From: Pseudorasbora parva | Lineage: Eukaryota; Chordata; Actinopteri; Cypriniformes; Gobionidae | Reading direction: 5' to 3' | Assembly: GCF_024679245.1 (NCBI RefSeq) | Contig: NC_090176.1 | Coordinates: 17,322,293 to 17,386,292 of the forward strand | Length of the DNA stretch: 64,000 nucleotides | In this document: piece by piece, positions 12,666 to 24,170 of the stretch | Numbering within the stretch: position 1 is the first letter of the stretch | How the letters are laid out: the number at the start of each line of letters is the position of its first letter | Translations under genes and position numbers: made by a program | The notes under the pieces: generated by a model | Databases searched by the model: none | Told to the model about the DNA's origin: nothing | Seen by the model: the letters and a program-made list of their open reading frames with translations, nothing else

Positions 12666-12721
12666 TTTAGGTACTTTCCTAGGCTTGAAATATGACCCCA
12701 CCTCAATATAATAAGTGGTAC

Positions 12722-12990
12722 TTTCCAACCAGTGGTTGTATAAAGTACACAAGAGCCATACTTGAGTAAAAGTATAGATATCTTGCTAGAAAATGACTTT
12801 GGTAAAAGTTAAAGTCACTGTTTAGAATATTACTTGAGTAAAAGTTTTAAAGTATGTGATATTTATTGTACTTAAGTATGAAAAGTATTTTTCATATTAA
12901 ATGTACTTAAGTATTGAAAGTAAAAGTACAAATAAATCCAAAACACAGAGCATTTTAATTGCTTTATACAGTTTAAGTGCAAGACTGTTC
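12722..12990 (+). mobile_element. hAT terminal fragment (ACTTGAGTAAAAGTA family)
   Basis: Repeated ACTTGAGTAAAAGTA and GTACTTAAGTA motifs are typical of the subterminal region of a common fish hAT family, also seen at 51879-53423. Only one end is visible. Confidence 0.55.
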
Positions 12991-13254
12991 AGTTTTAACC
13001 CTGTTTTCTTTGAATAAAAAAATGGCAAACTGTTTATTGTACGTTTTAAACACATGAAGTCATAGCATGCAATTAGACACAGTATATGTATATTTCACTT
13101 TATTTGCTTCTACTTTAGAAAACTTGATGGTTATTTAATCTCTTACACTCAGGGCCCTTTTTTGGGATTTCTGCCTGGATTTGGCCTACCCAAAATGAAA
13201 AGCTTCCCATACACGCACAAGCACATGCACACACACACACAGTGGTCTAGGTTC

Positions 13255-13845
13255 AAAATGGTGGTGTCATTTTACAGGAAACCCTTTGAAGTTACAAAGA
13301 GTTACAAACACTGCTAAAAGTGAAAAACATGTAAGTATATGTTGTCTAAGCTGTAATAACTCCCCCCAAAAAGTTGGCGCTTTTTGTTTTTTTCCCCCAT
13401 AAATTCATTTTTGAAAGATTTTTTGAAAGTGTGTAGCTCAGGCCCTGTGTGCTCTAGGACCCTGCAGACAGTTTGGGCTGTTTCCACTAAATTACAGAAA
13501 ATAGTGGAAAAAAGAAGTTTGTCTGTGTCATGTTGTATGCAAGATTTATTCAAATGGGTCTGAAGGGATGACCCCCCTTTTCCCCCCTTCCCCTCCCCCT
13601 CCCCTGCTACCCCCCTCCACCACCCCCTCCCACCACCATATATAGTGATATAAATGCAATTTCCCAGTGTCATTAAATTAATTATACATGCTGGAAGCAG
13701 CCCAAAGTGTCTGCAGGGTCCTAGAGCACACAGGGCCTGAGTTACACACTTTCAAAAATTCAAAAAAACATGCAAACGTCTTAAGTTGAGCTCAGACAAC
13801 AGTGTAAAAATATAAAAAAGCTAGTTCATGACACCTTTAAAGAAA
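13255..13845. mobile_element. Foldback MITE with long inverted arms
   Basis: The arm 13425-13500 (AGGCCCTGTGTGCTCTAGGA) is complementary to 13691-13785 (TCCTAGAGCACACAGGGCCT). Outer blocks also pair (GGTGTCAT at 13262 with ATGACACC at 13830). The loop holds a C-rich tract, 13568-13640. The terminal motif AGGTGTCATGAACT recurs at 27348, showing a dispersed family. Confidence 0.75.
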
Positions 13846-14029
13846 TGCTAATACACTTGACTTAGAAATAGTTTAACAATACCTAGAAAAAAATTAACAT
13901 AACAAAGGAAAAGGGTACTCGGGCCATATTCTGAGCCCGGAGCCCTCCCCCTGACAGGACGCCAAATACGCATAATCTTTATTCTAATTAATTTTATGTA
14001 AGTGAGAACACGTGAAACTTTATTATACA

Positions 14030-14095
14030 TACAGTATTTAGTAAAGGAAAGGAGCACACAGAATAGGTAGTCATGCTACTTTAAAAAAATAAAAA
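14030..14095. repeat. Dispersed repeat copy 2 (TTTGGTAAAGGAAAGGAGC family)
   Basis: Reads CATACAGTATTTAGTAAAGG followed by AAAGGAGCACACAGAATAGG, clearly related to the block at 9300-9345. Truncated. Confidence 0.55.
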
Positions 14096-14135
14096 ATAAT
14101 TTCTACATTTGAATGCAATACTATTTAACTGCCAG

Positions 14136-14214
<79 letters not shown>
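14136..14214. repeat. (TA)n microsatellite, about 79 bp
   Basis: Uninterrupted TA dinucleotides. Apparent open frames through it (Tyr-Ile repeats) are artefacts. Confidence 0.95.
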
Positions 14215-14218
<4 letters not shown>

Positions 14219-14469
14219 TTGTTTTAGTAGCTGCCATATGACCTTGATGTTTGAGGACACATTATCTGGTGAGCTGCTTGTGTTTCTATATTTACTATCT
14301 TAAAACGGCTGCTGATAAGCAGTTGCTTGTGCTCTGAATAATCACATCTGCGTTTAAAGCTTGTTAGTCAGAGGCCTTTGCTGGCGCCGCATATAAAGCT
14401 TATCATTACAGTGGTGCAAATTTGACTTACAGTGATGTGAAACAAGTACACCCCATTACATTTGTCAAC

Positions 14470-14506
14470 AACATATGTGGACATTTTTATAAAATGTCCA
14501 CATATG
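14470..14506. repeat. Short perfect hairpin
   Basis: ACATATGTGGACATTTT is followed after a few bases by AAATGTCCACATATGT, giving a stem of about 16 bp at the edge of the LINE fragment. Confidence 0.7.
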
Positions 14507-14725
14507 TTCACTGGTTACCGGTAAAATATAGATTCCAGTATAAGGTATTAATGTTTGTTTACAAAGAATTACATGATCAGGCTCCTGAGTACATAAAAGA
14601 CATGTTGATCCCATTCCAACCTCAATGACAACTACGCTCCTCTCAGAGCATGCAGCTAACTGTCCCACGGTCTCACTTGAGGCATAGTGGAGATTGTGCT
14701 TTTTCTGTCGCGGCTCCTGCCATAA
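14505..14725 (+). mobile_element. L2-type LINE scrap (C-terminal region)
   Basis: The translation HWLPVKYRFQYKVLMFVYKE, then APEYIKDML, followed in another frame by PRSHLRHSGDCAFSVAAPA, is the conserved end of the L2 ORF2 protein. It stops at the junction with gypsy-like sequence near 14730. Confidence 0.75.
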
Positions 14726-14861
14726 GGTTATTGTTCCTACATAACAGCTTTTGTATCGGTTCTTTTGTCTTATGGTCGTTATATTTCTCACAAATTTCTG
14801 CTCGTTCTGAATAAGATACAGATAAGTAGTACAATAAAGATTACCTGGAGTAATCAGTGTT

Positions 14862-15062
14862 ATGCCTCTTGTCTTGTGTCTCCTGTCTAGTTCTGTGTTA
14901 CAGGAGGAGACGGTGAATTTGTCTAACGTGCCCATGGAGTACCTTGACCTGAAGGAAGTGTTCAGTAAGTCCCGGGCTGCTTCTCTTCCTCCTCATCGTC
15001 CCTGTCAATGTGCTATAGATCTTATGCCAGGTACGTCTCTGCCTAAGGGCAAGTTATACACT
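14862..15062 (+). mobile_element. Ty3/gypsy pol scrap joined to LINE sequence
   Basis: The frame reads [20 protein letters not shown] and [17 protein letters not shown], the conserved region just before the gypsy reverse transcriptase. LTR-like sequence with AATAAAG precedes it (14725-14862). It is sandwiched between two L2 pieces, so it is an old insertion or a rearranged junction. Confidence 0.7.
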
Positions 15063-15690
15063 TTCTATTCCAGAAAGGGAGGGCATGGAGAAATCTCCTC
15101 CAGATGGGATTACTGTAAAGCACTTCTCATCGGGATCCCTAACAAAAGCTTGCAGAGACTGCAGTATGTTCAGAATAGTGCTGCAAGGATTCTGTTGAGA
15201 GTTTGAAAATACGATCACATCACACCCATTCTCCATTCACTTCACTGGCTTCCGGTTTCCGCCAGAATTGAATATAAGGTCTCCCTTCTAACCCACCAGT
15301 GCATCTATGGAAATAGGTGCACTGGTGGGTTGCTTCTATTGCGCACCCCCCATTTAAAAGAACTACTCACACCTTCAACTACAACTCGATCACTCCGTTG
15401 AACAAACTCAAACCGCCTCCTTCTCCCCAAGACAAAGCTCAGCACTATGGGTGATCAGGCTTTCTGTTCTGCCGCTCCTTGGATTTAGAATGCCCTCCCT
15501 GACCATCTGAGGGCACCTCAAGCTATTGAGACTTTTAAGAAAAGACTAAAAACATTTCTTTTTAGGAGAACTTATGACTTTTAACTATCAAATCTGTCAG
15601 TATTTTACCATCCTTAAAATATCTTAACTGTAGCACTTTGAGATTTGTTCCAAATGTAAAGTGCAATACTAAAATCTATTTATTCACAGT
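15063..15690 (+). mobile_element. L2-type LINE 3-prime end
   Basis: Blocks [48 protein letters not shown] and, near the end, ETFKKRLKTFLFRRTYDF mark the C-terminus of a fish L2 ORF2, with stops and small indels. A short inverted duplication of GCACTGGTGGGTT-like sequence lies near 15295-15330. Confidence 0.8.
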
Positions 15691-16540
15691 GTGTGACGTT
15701 GTACAACCCAAGTAGCTTAATGCTTGCCAGATCTGGTTTTCAAAATGAACTTGCAGCTTGAAATATAATATCACTACACTTTCATATTAAAAGTAAGGTA
15801 CTTTCCAGCATCTTAATCTAATATCTTATGGTTGCTTCTGTAGTCAGTATTGTGTGATCTGAATCTCCCGTCATGTCAGTTGAAGCCTTCAATGATTTCA
15901 CTTTAAATCCTTCCCTCACCAGTCTTTTAACAAGTTTGTGTGTGTGTATGTGTGTGTGTGTATATATATATTTTTTATCATCTTGTTTAGTCAAATTATA
16001 ATCACATATACTGTATGCACATTTCTTCATGGGATTGTTGTTCTTTCCTCATTAAAGACCATTAAACACAGTCTTGTACGTTTGTCTTTTTGTCAGATCA
16101 AAGTTGGTAATATTGTGATTCAGCTTGTAGCTGTTGGTTAAGTTCAGGGTAAATGTAAATGAGAACAGCTTTATTGGATATCCGGCTATAAATTACTTTA
16201 TAATACAGTATGTGAGCAGATTAGAGTAGAAAACGGAGTAAACTCCCAACAGTTGGCTCAATATCTTGTGACATTCAGTGTCTTTTTGAGCAAGCTTTAG
16301 CAACTTTCAATTGAAAATAGTTGGCAACACTGACCTAATGTTAATCAAGGTGTTTAGGGTTACAGGCAGTTGTGTTGAAGCAGGGTTGGAAGTGAAGTCT
16401 GCTGGTTTAGTCTGCATGGCTTATAACTATTTAATAAATTCCACATAGGAAAAATACTTCCAGAACCTATAGGCGGATGACAAATCGGAAGGGAAATTCT
16501 TGCATTGCAAAACAAGATAAAACAAAGCAAACTGTGAACT
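15691..16540. other. No recognised feature
   Basis: Ordinary AT-rich intergenic sequence with a short TG/TA microsatellite at 15936-15971. No coding or TIR signal recognised. Confidence 0.45.
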
Positions 16541-16544
16541 TCAA

Positions 16545-16720
16545 TGTAAACTTCCATGTATTAAAGCATGGCTAATAAGCTTGGTTTTGCACAAAATGGA
16601 CAGAAAAAAAAAAGAAAAAAAAATCACACTTCAAGCAGGTCAAATATATTTGGTAAAGGAAAAGAACAAACAGAACTCAAAACTCAAAAGAACAAACAGA
16701 TTCAATTTCAAAACACTCAA
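16545..16720. repeat. Dispersed repeat copy 3 (TTTGGTAAAGGAAAGGAGC family)
   Basis: Repeats the order seen at 9190-9370: AAACTTCCATGTATTAAAGC, then TTTGGTAAAGGAAAAGAAC, then CAATTTCAAAACACTC. It carries a poly-A interruption near 16604-16622. Confidence 0.6.
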
Positions 16721-17459
16721 AAAAATAAATAAAAAAATTGCCTTATCAACTTAGTCTTAGGATACATCTTTAGATAATTACTTAATTACTCGCCCTCATG
16801 TCGTTCCAAACCTGTAAGACAGTGACAGGGAAGAGAAGACATTGTTGAATAAAGTTGTTAAAAAAATTGTTTTTATTCATTTTCTTTTTTTGTGCACAAA
16901 AAGTTTTCTCAGTGCGTCATAACATTAAAGGATTCGTTAACTTCAAAATTAACATTTCCTGTTAATTTACATCTCACCCAAGATGTTCATGTCTTTCTTC
17001 AGTCGAAAAGAAAATTAGGTTTTTGAGGAAAACATTCCAAGATTTTTCTCCACATAATGGACTTCAATGGCAACAAACAGTTCAAACAAACAGGTCCAAA
17101 TCAATGCAGTTTCAAAAGGCTTCCAAGGGGTTCAGAAGCTGACAGGGGCTCTGCACAATCCCAGCCAAGGAATAAAAGGTGTTATCTAGCAAAACCATTC
17201 GTCAATAAATAAACAAAAAAAAAGTTTAAATACTGTTTAACCTAACTTGTTTCAGCATGCCAGTAATTACGTAATCACATCAGAAAGGTCACACTAGACG
17301 TAGGCAGAAGTACCGCTCCCTGTATTTAGAAAGCGCATGAGGACTAATACAAACGTCCTTTAGCAAAAAAGGGGAAAACAACAATGTCTGACTATTTTGA
17401 AGCTGAAGATTTGGACGTTTGTAGTCTTTGCACGTTCGCTTGGGGTGGTAATTCTGATA

Positions 17460-17499
17460 ACTCTATAGGGTCTTATACTAGATAAGACCCTATAGAGTG
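17460..17499. repeat. Perfect 18-bp-arm palindrome at nested junction
   Basis: CTCTATAGGGTCTTAT and ATAAGACCCTATAGAG flank a 5-base spacer (ACTAG), precisely at the left border of the nested element. Confidence 0.75.
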
Positions 17500-18849
17500 C
17501 CGGAGTCATGACGTGACTTTGTAGGCCAACCCGGAAGTTAGCGGCGCATGGGTTCCCTCGATCAAAAGCCTATGCATTTTCCCCATAGACTTTTGGAAAT
17601 TCGCACGCAAAAAATAAGATCTGTGTTCAACAAAGAGTTATGACCCTTACACGTTTTGTCTATCAAGATAATCTTTACAAGTGAATCCAAAATGTATACC
17701 GTTTGAAGCCTAAATAAAGCCGTCAGATATAAAATGCTAACGGTAGGCTATAAACGGACTACAGCACACAGTCGCGGATCTACGTCATCATCAAGCTTCC
17801 TCAAACTTTATTTAAAAAAACACGTTCGCTCATTATGATCTGCGCTGTGTATGAACACTTATCCACTTCTTCATGAGAAATATTGGCCACTCGTTTTTTC
17901 CAAAAATGTTAGAAACTAATTGGGTTTATGCGTGCCTCTCTGAGATTTGTTTTCTTGTTTGTTAATGTTTTATTTATTCGTTTATTATTTTGTTAGTTTA
18001 TATAAACCTTAATATTATTTTCTTTGTGATTAAGATTAGGCTATTATGCCTGATCATCGTGCCCAAAATAGACTTTAAAGAATCTTTTGAAGAATCTTTC
18101 ACTGTATTGTTTGATTGTATGTTTGCATACTATTTGCTAATTCGCCAGAAAAAAAAAACATGCTTTTACCACCTCAGAAGCACTAAGTTAACCATATAAG
18201 CTATAGCCGTATCAATTTACAATCGTATGTCATATTCCTTAGACGGTTTATCATATCGAGGAGAGAACCACTATAAATCTGGACATGTAGAACAGCGCAG
18301 CTTTCATTCGACGACTTGTGGTTCCATCTCGGGACAAAACAAAACACTACAGTCTCTCCACAGAAATGAAGAACTGGTAATCAGTTACCCTAATATCACA
18401 GATTCCTGTGTACAACAATATTTGGAAACACTACTATTTGAAAGGACTAAATATATAACTTTATGTATATTAACTGAAAGTTAAACTTCTAAGAACGTGA
18501 GGCTGAAATGCAGGCTAGTTTAAAAAAAAAAAAAATTTTTATTAAACATTTACTTACAGAATTCAAAAGTGAATGAAATGCGGGCTGGTGAGATTTCCTG
18601 TTTGTCACGATGACGTCTAAAGTCCCGGCCAAAGGATGTAGTCCCTTTTAGCAACTTGTTAGCAACCGCCGTTTGTAAGACACAATAAAGTTTAAAAAAA
18701 TCACAAGCAGGTTAGAACTAGTTTAGATTTAGAAAAAACCTACTCAAAAAACCCATAGACTTTAGAGCGAGGGAACCGGAAGTGCTAAAATGCTAACTCA
18801 CTTCCGCGTTTTGGCCTACAAAGTAACGTCATAACTTCGGCACTCTATT
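17497..18849. mobile_element. Nested TIR element, possibly ISL2EU/IS4EU-like
   Basis: Terminal inverted repeats: AGAGTGCCGGAGTCATGACG at the left and, in complement, AGAGTGCCGAAGTTATGACG at the right. They stay similar for about 90 bp (CTTTGTAGGCCAAC, GGTTCCCTCG). Flanking bases allow a 2-bp AT (or TA) duplication, which fits ISL2EU elements. An 85-codon frame at 18227-18481 contains HYKSGHVEQRSF, faintly like the start of YqaJ-type proteins carried by such elements. The family assignment is tentative. Confidence 0.5.
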
Positions 18850-19106
18850 CCTCAGCTGGGATCGTGCAGAGCCTCTGAAGCCCTTCAAATTCCTTAGAAA
18901 CTGCATTGATTTGGACCTTCGACCGGTTGATTGCAATCAAAGTCCATTATGTAAAGAAAGAAATCCTGGAATGTTTTCCTAAAAAAATAAAATAAAAAAA
19001 CGAAATATCTTTTCAACTGAAGAAAGACACAAACACCTTGTATGTGATGGGGGTGAGTAAATTATCAGGAAATTTTAAATTTGAAGTGAACTTATCCTTT
19101 AATGTT

Positions 19107-19537
19107 GAACACTGGAGTGACATGGACTAATCTCTTTGTTATCTTGTTACCTATCTGGGCCTTGAAAGTGGTCGTCGTGTTGTTTATGTGGGGTCAGAAA
19201 GGATTTTTTGGATTTCATTAAAAATATTTTGATTTAAAAAAAATATATGTGTTCAAATATTAACAAAGGGTCTTACGGGTTGGGAACGACATGAGGTTGA
19301 GTAATTAAGGACAGAATTAATTTTTTTTGGAAATAAATGTACTAATTGTTTCCACAAGACATATTCAAGTAATTTTTAGGCTGTAAAAATTAATACAAAA
19401 TATATATTTTTTTACAAACACAATGTAAATAAAAAATAAATAAAAGTTATTGAATAGCATTTGCAATTCAGACTTAGTATAAAATCACCCTGAGACTAGA
19501 GTCATATCTCACGAAGCAGGCTTAAGTGACTAACCCC
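19107..19537. other. Intergenic; trace of the GGGTTAGTTCACCC family
   Basis: GGTCTTACGGGTTGGGAACG at about 19268 followed by GACATGAGGTTGAGTAATTA matches the internal part of the GGGTTAGTTCACCC repeat in reverse orientation; a partner fragment in forward orientation (ACTCGCCCTCATGTCGTTCC) lies at 16788. Otherwise nothing recognised. Confidence 0.55.
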
Positions 19538-20065
19538 TTAATGGGCCCTGCACACAGTGCAATTTTTCAAAATCCTTTGCGAATGTTTCTTGACAGACTG
19601 TACAAACATGATCCCCGATGTAAGCCATTTCACACTGTAAGATCTCAGTTCTCATTAATGTCAGACTGTATGATAGTCAATGCGTGCTAAAAATGGACGC
19701 ACCTAAGAAAACTTGTCCAGAGTTTTGTCATCAATCAATGACGCGCTCGGTGACAGTGAGCTGCATTACCAGCGGGACTGAAATGTCCTAATCTCTAGCT
19801 CTCGTTTTGGTCATAGTTTGTCTTGAAAAAACGAGATATTTGACGATCGTCATAGGAGAAGTCACATTGTAGGATTGTGCGCCAAATCTTCTGACACAGA
19901 AGATTTGATCGCAGCGGTCACTAATCGGCTGCCGGTGAACATGTCAAAACTAACGACCAAAGACGTCAGATTTTAGCCTAGGATCAGAGGAATCTTTTAG
20001 GATTTGCAAAATTTGTCTCAGATAGCAATATCGTAGGCAAAATCGCACAGTGTGCCCAGGCTTAA
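19538..20065. mobile_element. TTAA-target MITE, 520 bp
   Basis: TTAA at 19538-19541 and 20062-20065 flank termini TGGGCCCTGCACACAGTGC and (complement) GCCTGGGCACACTGTGCG. No coding capacity. Confidence 0.7.
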
Positions 20066-20283
20066 GTTGAGCAAAATCTTGTGTTTGTGTGTGTGTGTCA
20101 TGAAATGAGCTTGCTTTTTTTAGACCATGGTGGATCTAGTAAAGTTTCCAGGTGTCAAGGGTTGTGTGGGAAAAACTAAACACAAAAATAACATCAAGAT
20201 AATGAAGAGGGTAGACATGCTTTAATTCCAATGAGGTTAATCTAACAAGGCACATCCAAAACACAACTGAACAGAAACGAGAC

Positions 20284-21243
20284 TAGGGCTGGGTATTGTT
20301 CCAATTCTTCCGATCCGTTGCCAATTTCGATATCTCAGTTTCGATACCGGTTCCTAACGATACCTTTTCGATACCATATGCAAGCTAACATACATAAAGT
20401 GGCTGTCAACGTTATGGGGATGCATTCGGTTTAAGTAGCGAAATTACACTTATCTGTCAAGTATTTCCCCGAGCATGATTGCCCTCCCTTCTCCCTCGCT
20501 GGCCTGCACTCACTCTTGACATACCGGGCCGTATCAGAAGATTATTACAGAGGCAGCTGACTTTGATGGAGGAATTTACAGCTTTACCCGCAAACTACAA
20601 TTCATGTTAATTAATAAGGTAATAACCAGGACAGTTATAAACCTAAATACTTGATTTAATTGAAAAGTGTATCCAAGTAGTAATAATTTGGTGTTTGCTA
20701 TAGTAATGATGACAGTAGCGCACAGCTGTTCCGTGCTCTGGCACGGTTAGTACTCACACTGCATGCGAACTGCGCTTGAGCCCAGGGCACGGAACAGAGC
20801 GCTCACACTTGTCAAACGAACCGGGCTTTGGGGCTCAAATGCGCTCGGGCACAGTTCAGAGCGCCTAGTGTGCACCCCCGCCATTGGTTGCCTCTTATCA
20901 CATATGTTGCACTTTGCTGACTCGTTACCATTTTTATAAAGTGTAGCAACACTTTAGACCTCTTTGGCGAGGAGACGAGGTAAACAACGAGGTAGAACAT
21001 GAGAAAAAACTACTTCACTTGTGTTGTGTCTAGTATCTTCAGATATCGTCCCGTCACATGGTGGTGGACAGCCAATCACCGCTGCTTTGGGTCCTTACAT
21101 GCAAGTATGCTACAGGCTCACACAGACACAGCCGCTTGGCTTTTGGAACCGAAATTTTGCACCGAAAGATAATTTTGCGATACTTATAGTGTCAGTTTTT
21201 CGTTCGATACCATAAAAGTATCGTTGTTCGGTGCCCAGCCCTA
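20284..21243. mobile_element. Non-autonomous hAT, about 960 bp
   Basis: Termini TAGGGCTGGGTATTG and, in complement, TAGGGCTGGGCACCG are of the hAT type. GATACCTTTTCGATACC and repeated CGATACC blocks are subterminal. A related direct repeat, ACGAGAC, occurs beside both ends (20277-20283 and 21246-21252), offset by two bases on the right. No transposase frame. Confidence 0.75.
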
Positions 21244-22737
21244 GGACGAGACCTGACAAACACTCACAAACTGAACTTAACAGGGGAGTTGACGAGACAC
21301 ACACCTGAACATAATGATGAAATTAAATAAATAACCAGGACAACTGACAAGGAACAGGAAACACACAAAGCATGCCATGTGATGACAGAGGTACATTTCA
21401 CAAAGGAGGTTAAGTGAAAACTTTGAGTAGCCTATGGTAACCCTGAAATGAGGGAAACTCTGGGTTATATGTTTCAGAATAGGAGGTATGTCAAACCTGA
21501 GAAATCAGGTAAGTCAAGTACGTTTCTGAAAGAGAGGTAACCTATACTCAGAGTCAGTTACCATGGTAACTTACTTTGTGAACCTAACCTGGTAAACTTT
21601 AACTTACCCTGACATGGGAAACTCTTTAAATTTGGGTTTCAGAACAGCTGTTAAATAAACACAAATGATATACAATTTCTTTGATCATCTTTATTTCCTA
21701 CAAATACTTTATTGTTTTTCCTGTTGGATTTTAATATTCTTCCTCAATCCCCTCTTCATCCGTCAGTGGTGCTAGTGTTTTGCGAGCCTCTGCCTTCTTG
21801 CTCTTGGCTGGCCTGAGAAGAACTCAAATGTTGATTTCCATTACCCTTTTATTTGGGTGCTGTTGCCATGGTGAATCATAATTTCAAAGCTCACTGAGCA
21901 TGGCTTTTCATAGTCGTGGTGCACACACTTAACTCAGAGTCAACCAACTCAGAGTTGATTGAACTAACTCAATTCAGCTGTCCTAAAACCCAAAACTCAA
22001 GAGTTTCCCATCTAAAGCCTAGTTCAGACTGCACGATTTTTGAACTCGTCGGGTAACTGCTCTTTTCACACTGCATGACTATCTGGGGTATCATTCAGTC
22101 ACTGCTGTGTTCACACTGCCAGATGGTTTGACGACAGAGGAGTTCACACTGCATGACTGAACAAGAGGAAGAATCGCCGACATCTCTCTCCGGTGCAAAC
22201 TACGTTTCCCAATTACACGTGCGATGTGACAAGTAAACCACGCGAGATCACACGTGCGTCAGACCAGAGTTCTCGTGCAAGACTTGGAATTGTTATTAAA
22301 AATAATAAACTGCACAAAGTTTGCTTCAAATTGTGTGCGCGCTGATTTGTGGAGAAAAAGAAAAAATATTATGGCGGAAGAAATTGTTGGAGAGACAGAG
22401 GGAGCCAGGATTGTGTTCTGCAAAGACAGTTTGAGGTAAATAAATAATTTTGTAATGTGCTGCTGCTGTGGCTGGATGTGCAAATGTTTGGCCTTTGTTT
22501 CTGTTTGATAGAATTGTAAATATATCTATTAAAATACTGATATTCTGCTCTATTACTCCTCCCTGAACCTCCCGCTGCCATCTATCTCACTCTTTCATTT
22601 GGCTGTCGGTCATCGCCGATGTAATTTTCAGTCAGAGCTTCAATCACCGACAGGTCCAGATATTTAGCATGCCGAATATCTCATGGGCGTCGGCGACTCG
22701 TCGGCGACTCTCTCTGATCGCGTCTTTGATTATTCAC

Positions 22738-22912
22738 TAGGGTTGGGAACCGAGAACCGGTTCTTATGCAGAACCGATACTGATTTTTGAAAAATACCGG
22801 AACCGCGCGAAATTCCTGAGTGTCGGTTCCGAAAACGGTTCTGGAGCAATGTGTGTGCGAAGCGCTGGGAGCATAGCCGCGAGCCGCACTCCCGCTCTCT
22901 CTCTCTCTCTCT

Positions 22913-22983
<71 letters not shown>

Positions 22984-24012
22984 TCTTAGCGCTGCCGCCT
23001 CCCTTCCCCTCACGTCACTTTTTTAAAATCCCCCACAGCGCGAGTCCCGCAAACGCGGCGCCGAGGAGCTTGTTTGTAATCCGAGGACCATGGCTCATTA
23101 GTTTCGAAATGGTTTGGGTACAAGGTGATCGCGTTGAAAATAAAAGCATTTGTCCAGCGTTATGAGCTCATTTGAATCATTGCCGCGGCTCATTTAAGAA
23201 AATAACAACTCTGAAGAGACGCCGCTTTAGTTCGAGGTAAGTTAGTGCTAACAATAATAAAGAAAGACGATCAACACCTTATGTGTTTCCACTGAAATGT
23301 AGATATTATATTTCCAAATGTAAGCCCATCTTATGCGGAATGACGCTTCATACGGTCGTCTGCTCTGGCTCTAACCTCGAGTGTTTTAGCCTGTTTACTT
23401 TTTGCAAACCTTGTGAGCGCGCAAACGCGGCGACCTCGCCCCAAATGTTTTTATTGGTTTATTAAATACAAACAGGAGAGTTATGAAAAATTGAGTGCGA
23501 GGGATATGTTCACTTCACACAAAAAGATTTTATAATGAGACGGCTAACTGTAGTAGCGTTTAGTCCACTGTCTATAATAGCCTAAGTTAATTTAGAGATC
23601 ACTTTTTTTTTTTAACCGACAACTTTGATCAGTTAACGTTGATACGGTCAACCATGGGTCAAACGGTCATCGGTTAACATCCCTAAAACAGAGAGAGAAA
23701 ATGTAATAAGACAATTTCAGAGGTGTAAATTTGAACATGTTTATTTTAATTTTCATAAATTCCATTTGGCTCGATTAATCCTGTAATATATGTATAGTAC
23801 AGGACTTTTTTTTTTGACATTGCCAACCTGTAAATTCATTTAAGAGCAAGTAATAAACACAAAAAAGGATTGTTTAAAGTTGCATATTGTGCCTTTTTCC
23901 TTTACCACTATTTGTTTAATAATTTTAATGGAACCGGAATCGGAACCGGAATCGTTAGGCGGAATCGGAACCGGAACCGGAACCGGAAAATTTCTCACGA
24001 TTCCCAACCCTA
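22738..24012. mobile_element. hAT element with perfect 8-bp TSD
   Basis: TTATTCAC at 22730-22737 and at 24013-24020 is an exact 8-bp duplication. Termini are TAGGGTTGGGAACCG and, in complement, TAGGGTTGGGAATCG. Subterminal GGAACCGGAACC-type repeats lie at both ends. It contains a CT/CA microsatellite (22893-22980) and a second hAT-like end near 23590-23687 (CGGTTAACATCCCTA). No intact transposase. Confidence 0.88.
22893..22980. repeat. (CT)n(CA)n microsatellite
   Basis: A short CT run is followed by about 30 CA dinucleotides. Confidence 0.95.
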
Positions 24013-24170
24013 TTATTCACACTGCGTGATTGTCACTCGCGTGCACGAGCATCGATTTGCCTGTGATCTCGGGCATTTGTCGGCGATTTCACAAAACCTG
24101 TCGGCGACTCAAAATCGGGGCAAAAATCGGGCAGTGTGAACTAGGCTTAAGGGTAAGTCAGCTAATAACA

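Larger units (their letters stand above)
16921..19106. mobile_element. 2.2-kb TIR element, host of a nested element
   Basis: The left end AACATTAAAGGATTCGTTAA and right end (complement) AACATTAAAGGATAAGTTCA pair, and the pairing continues inward for about 250 bp (for example CTCTGCACAATCCCAGCCAA at 17150 with the complement of the GCTGGGATCGTGCAGAGCC block at 18855). TTAA lies within each terminus. A common cyprinid-style non-autonomous element; its centre is occupied by the nested element at 17497-18849. Confidence 0.75.
22015..24148. mobile_element. TIR element carrying a nested hAT
   Basis: Termini AAGCCTAGTTCAGACTGCAC and, in complement, AAGCCTAGTTCACACTGCCC pair. GTCGGCGACTC-like blocks occur near both ends (22690, 24100). 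Its centre is split by the hAT at 22738-24012. No transposase is recognisable in the remaining sequence. Confidence 0.75.
21400..24170. mobile_element. Composite zone; possible outer Harbinger-like element
   Basis: Left part has GGGAAACTCTGGGTTATATG and several palindromic AACTCAGAGTT-type motifs; right before the next element it reads AAAACTCAAGAGTTTCCCAT. The pattern resembles PIF/Harbinger-type fish MITEs, but a proper TIR pair and target duplication were not established. Confidence 0.35.

Noticed and set aside
14109..14303. Tyr-Ile repeat protein
   Set aside because: Translation of a (TA)n tract.
22730..22981. Cys-Val repeat proteins
   Set aside because: Translations of the CA/GT microsatellite.
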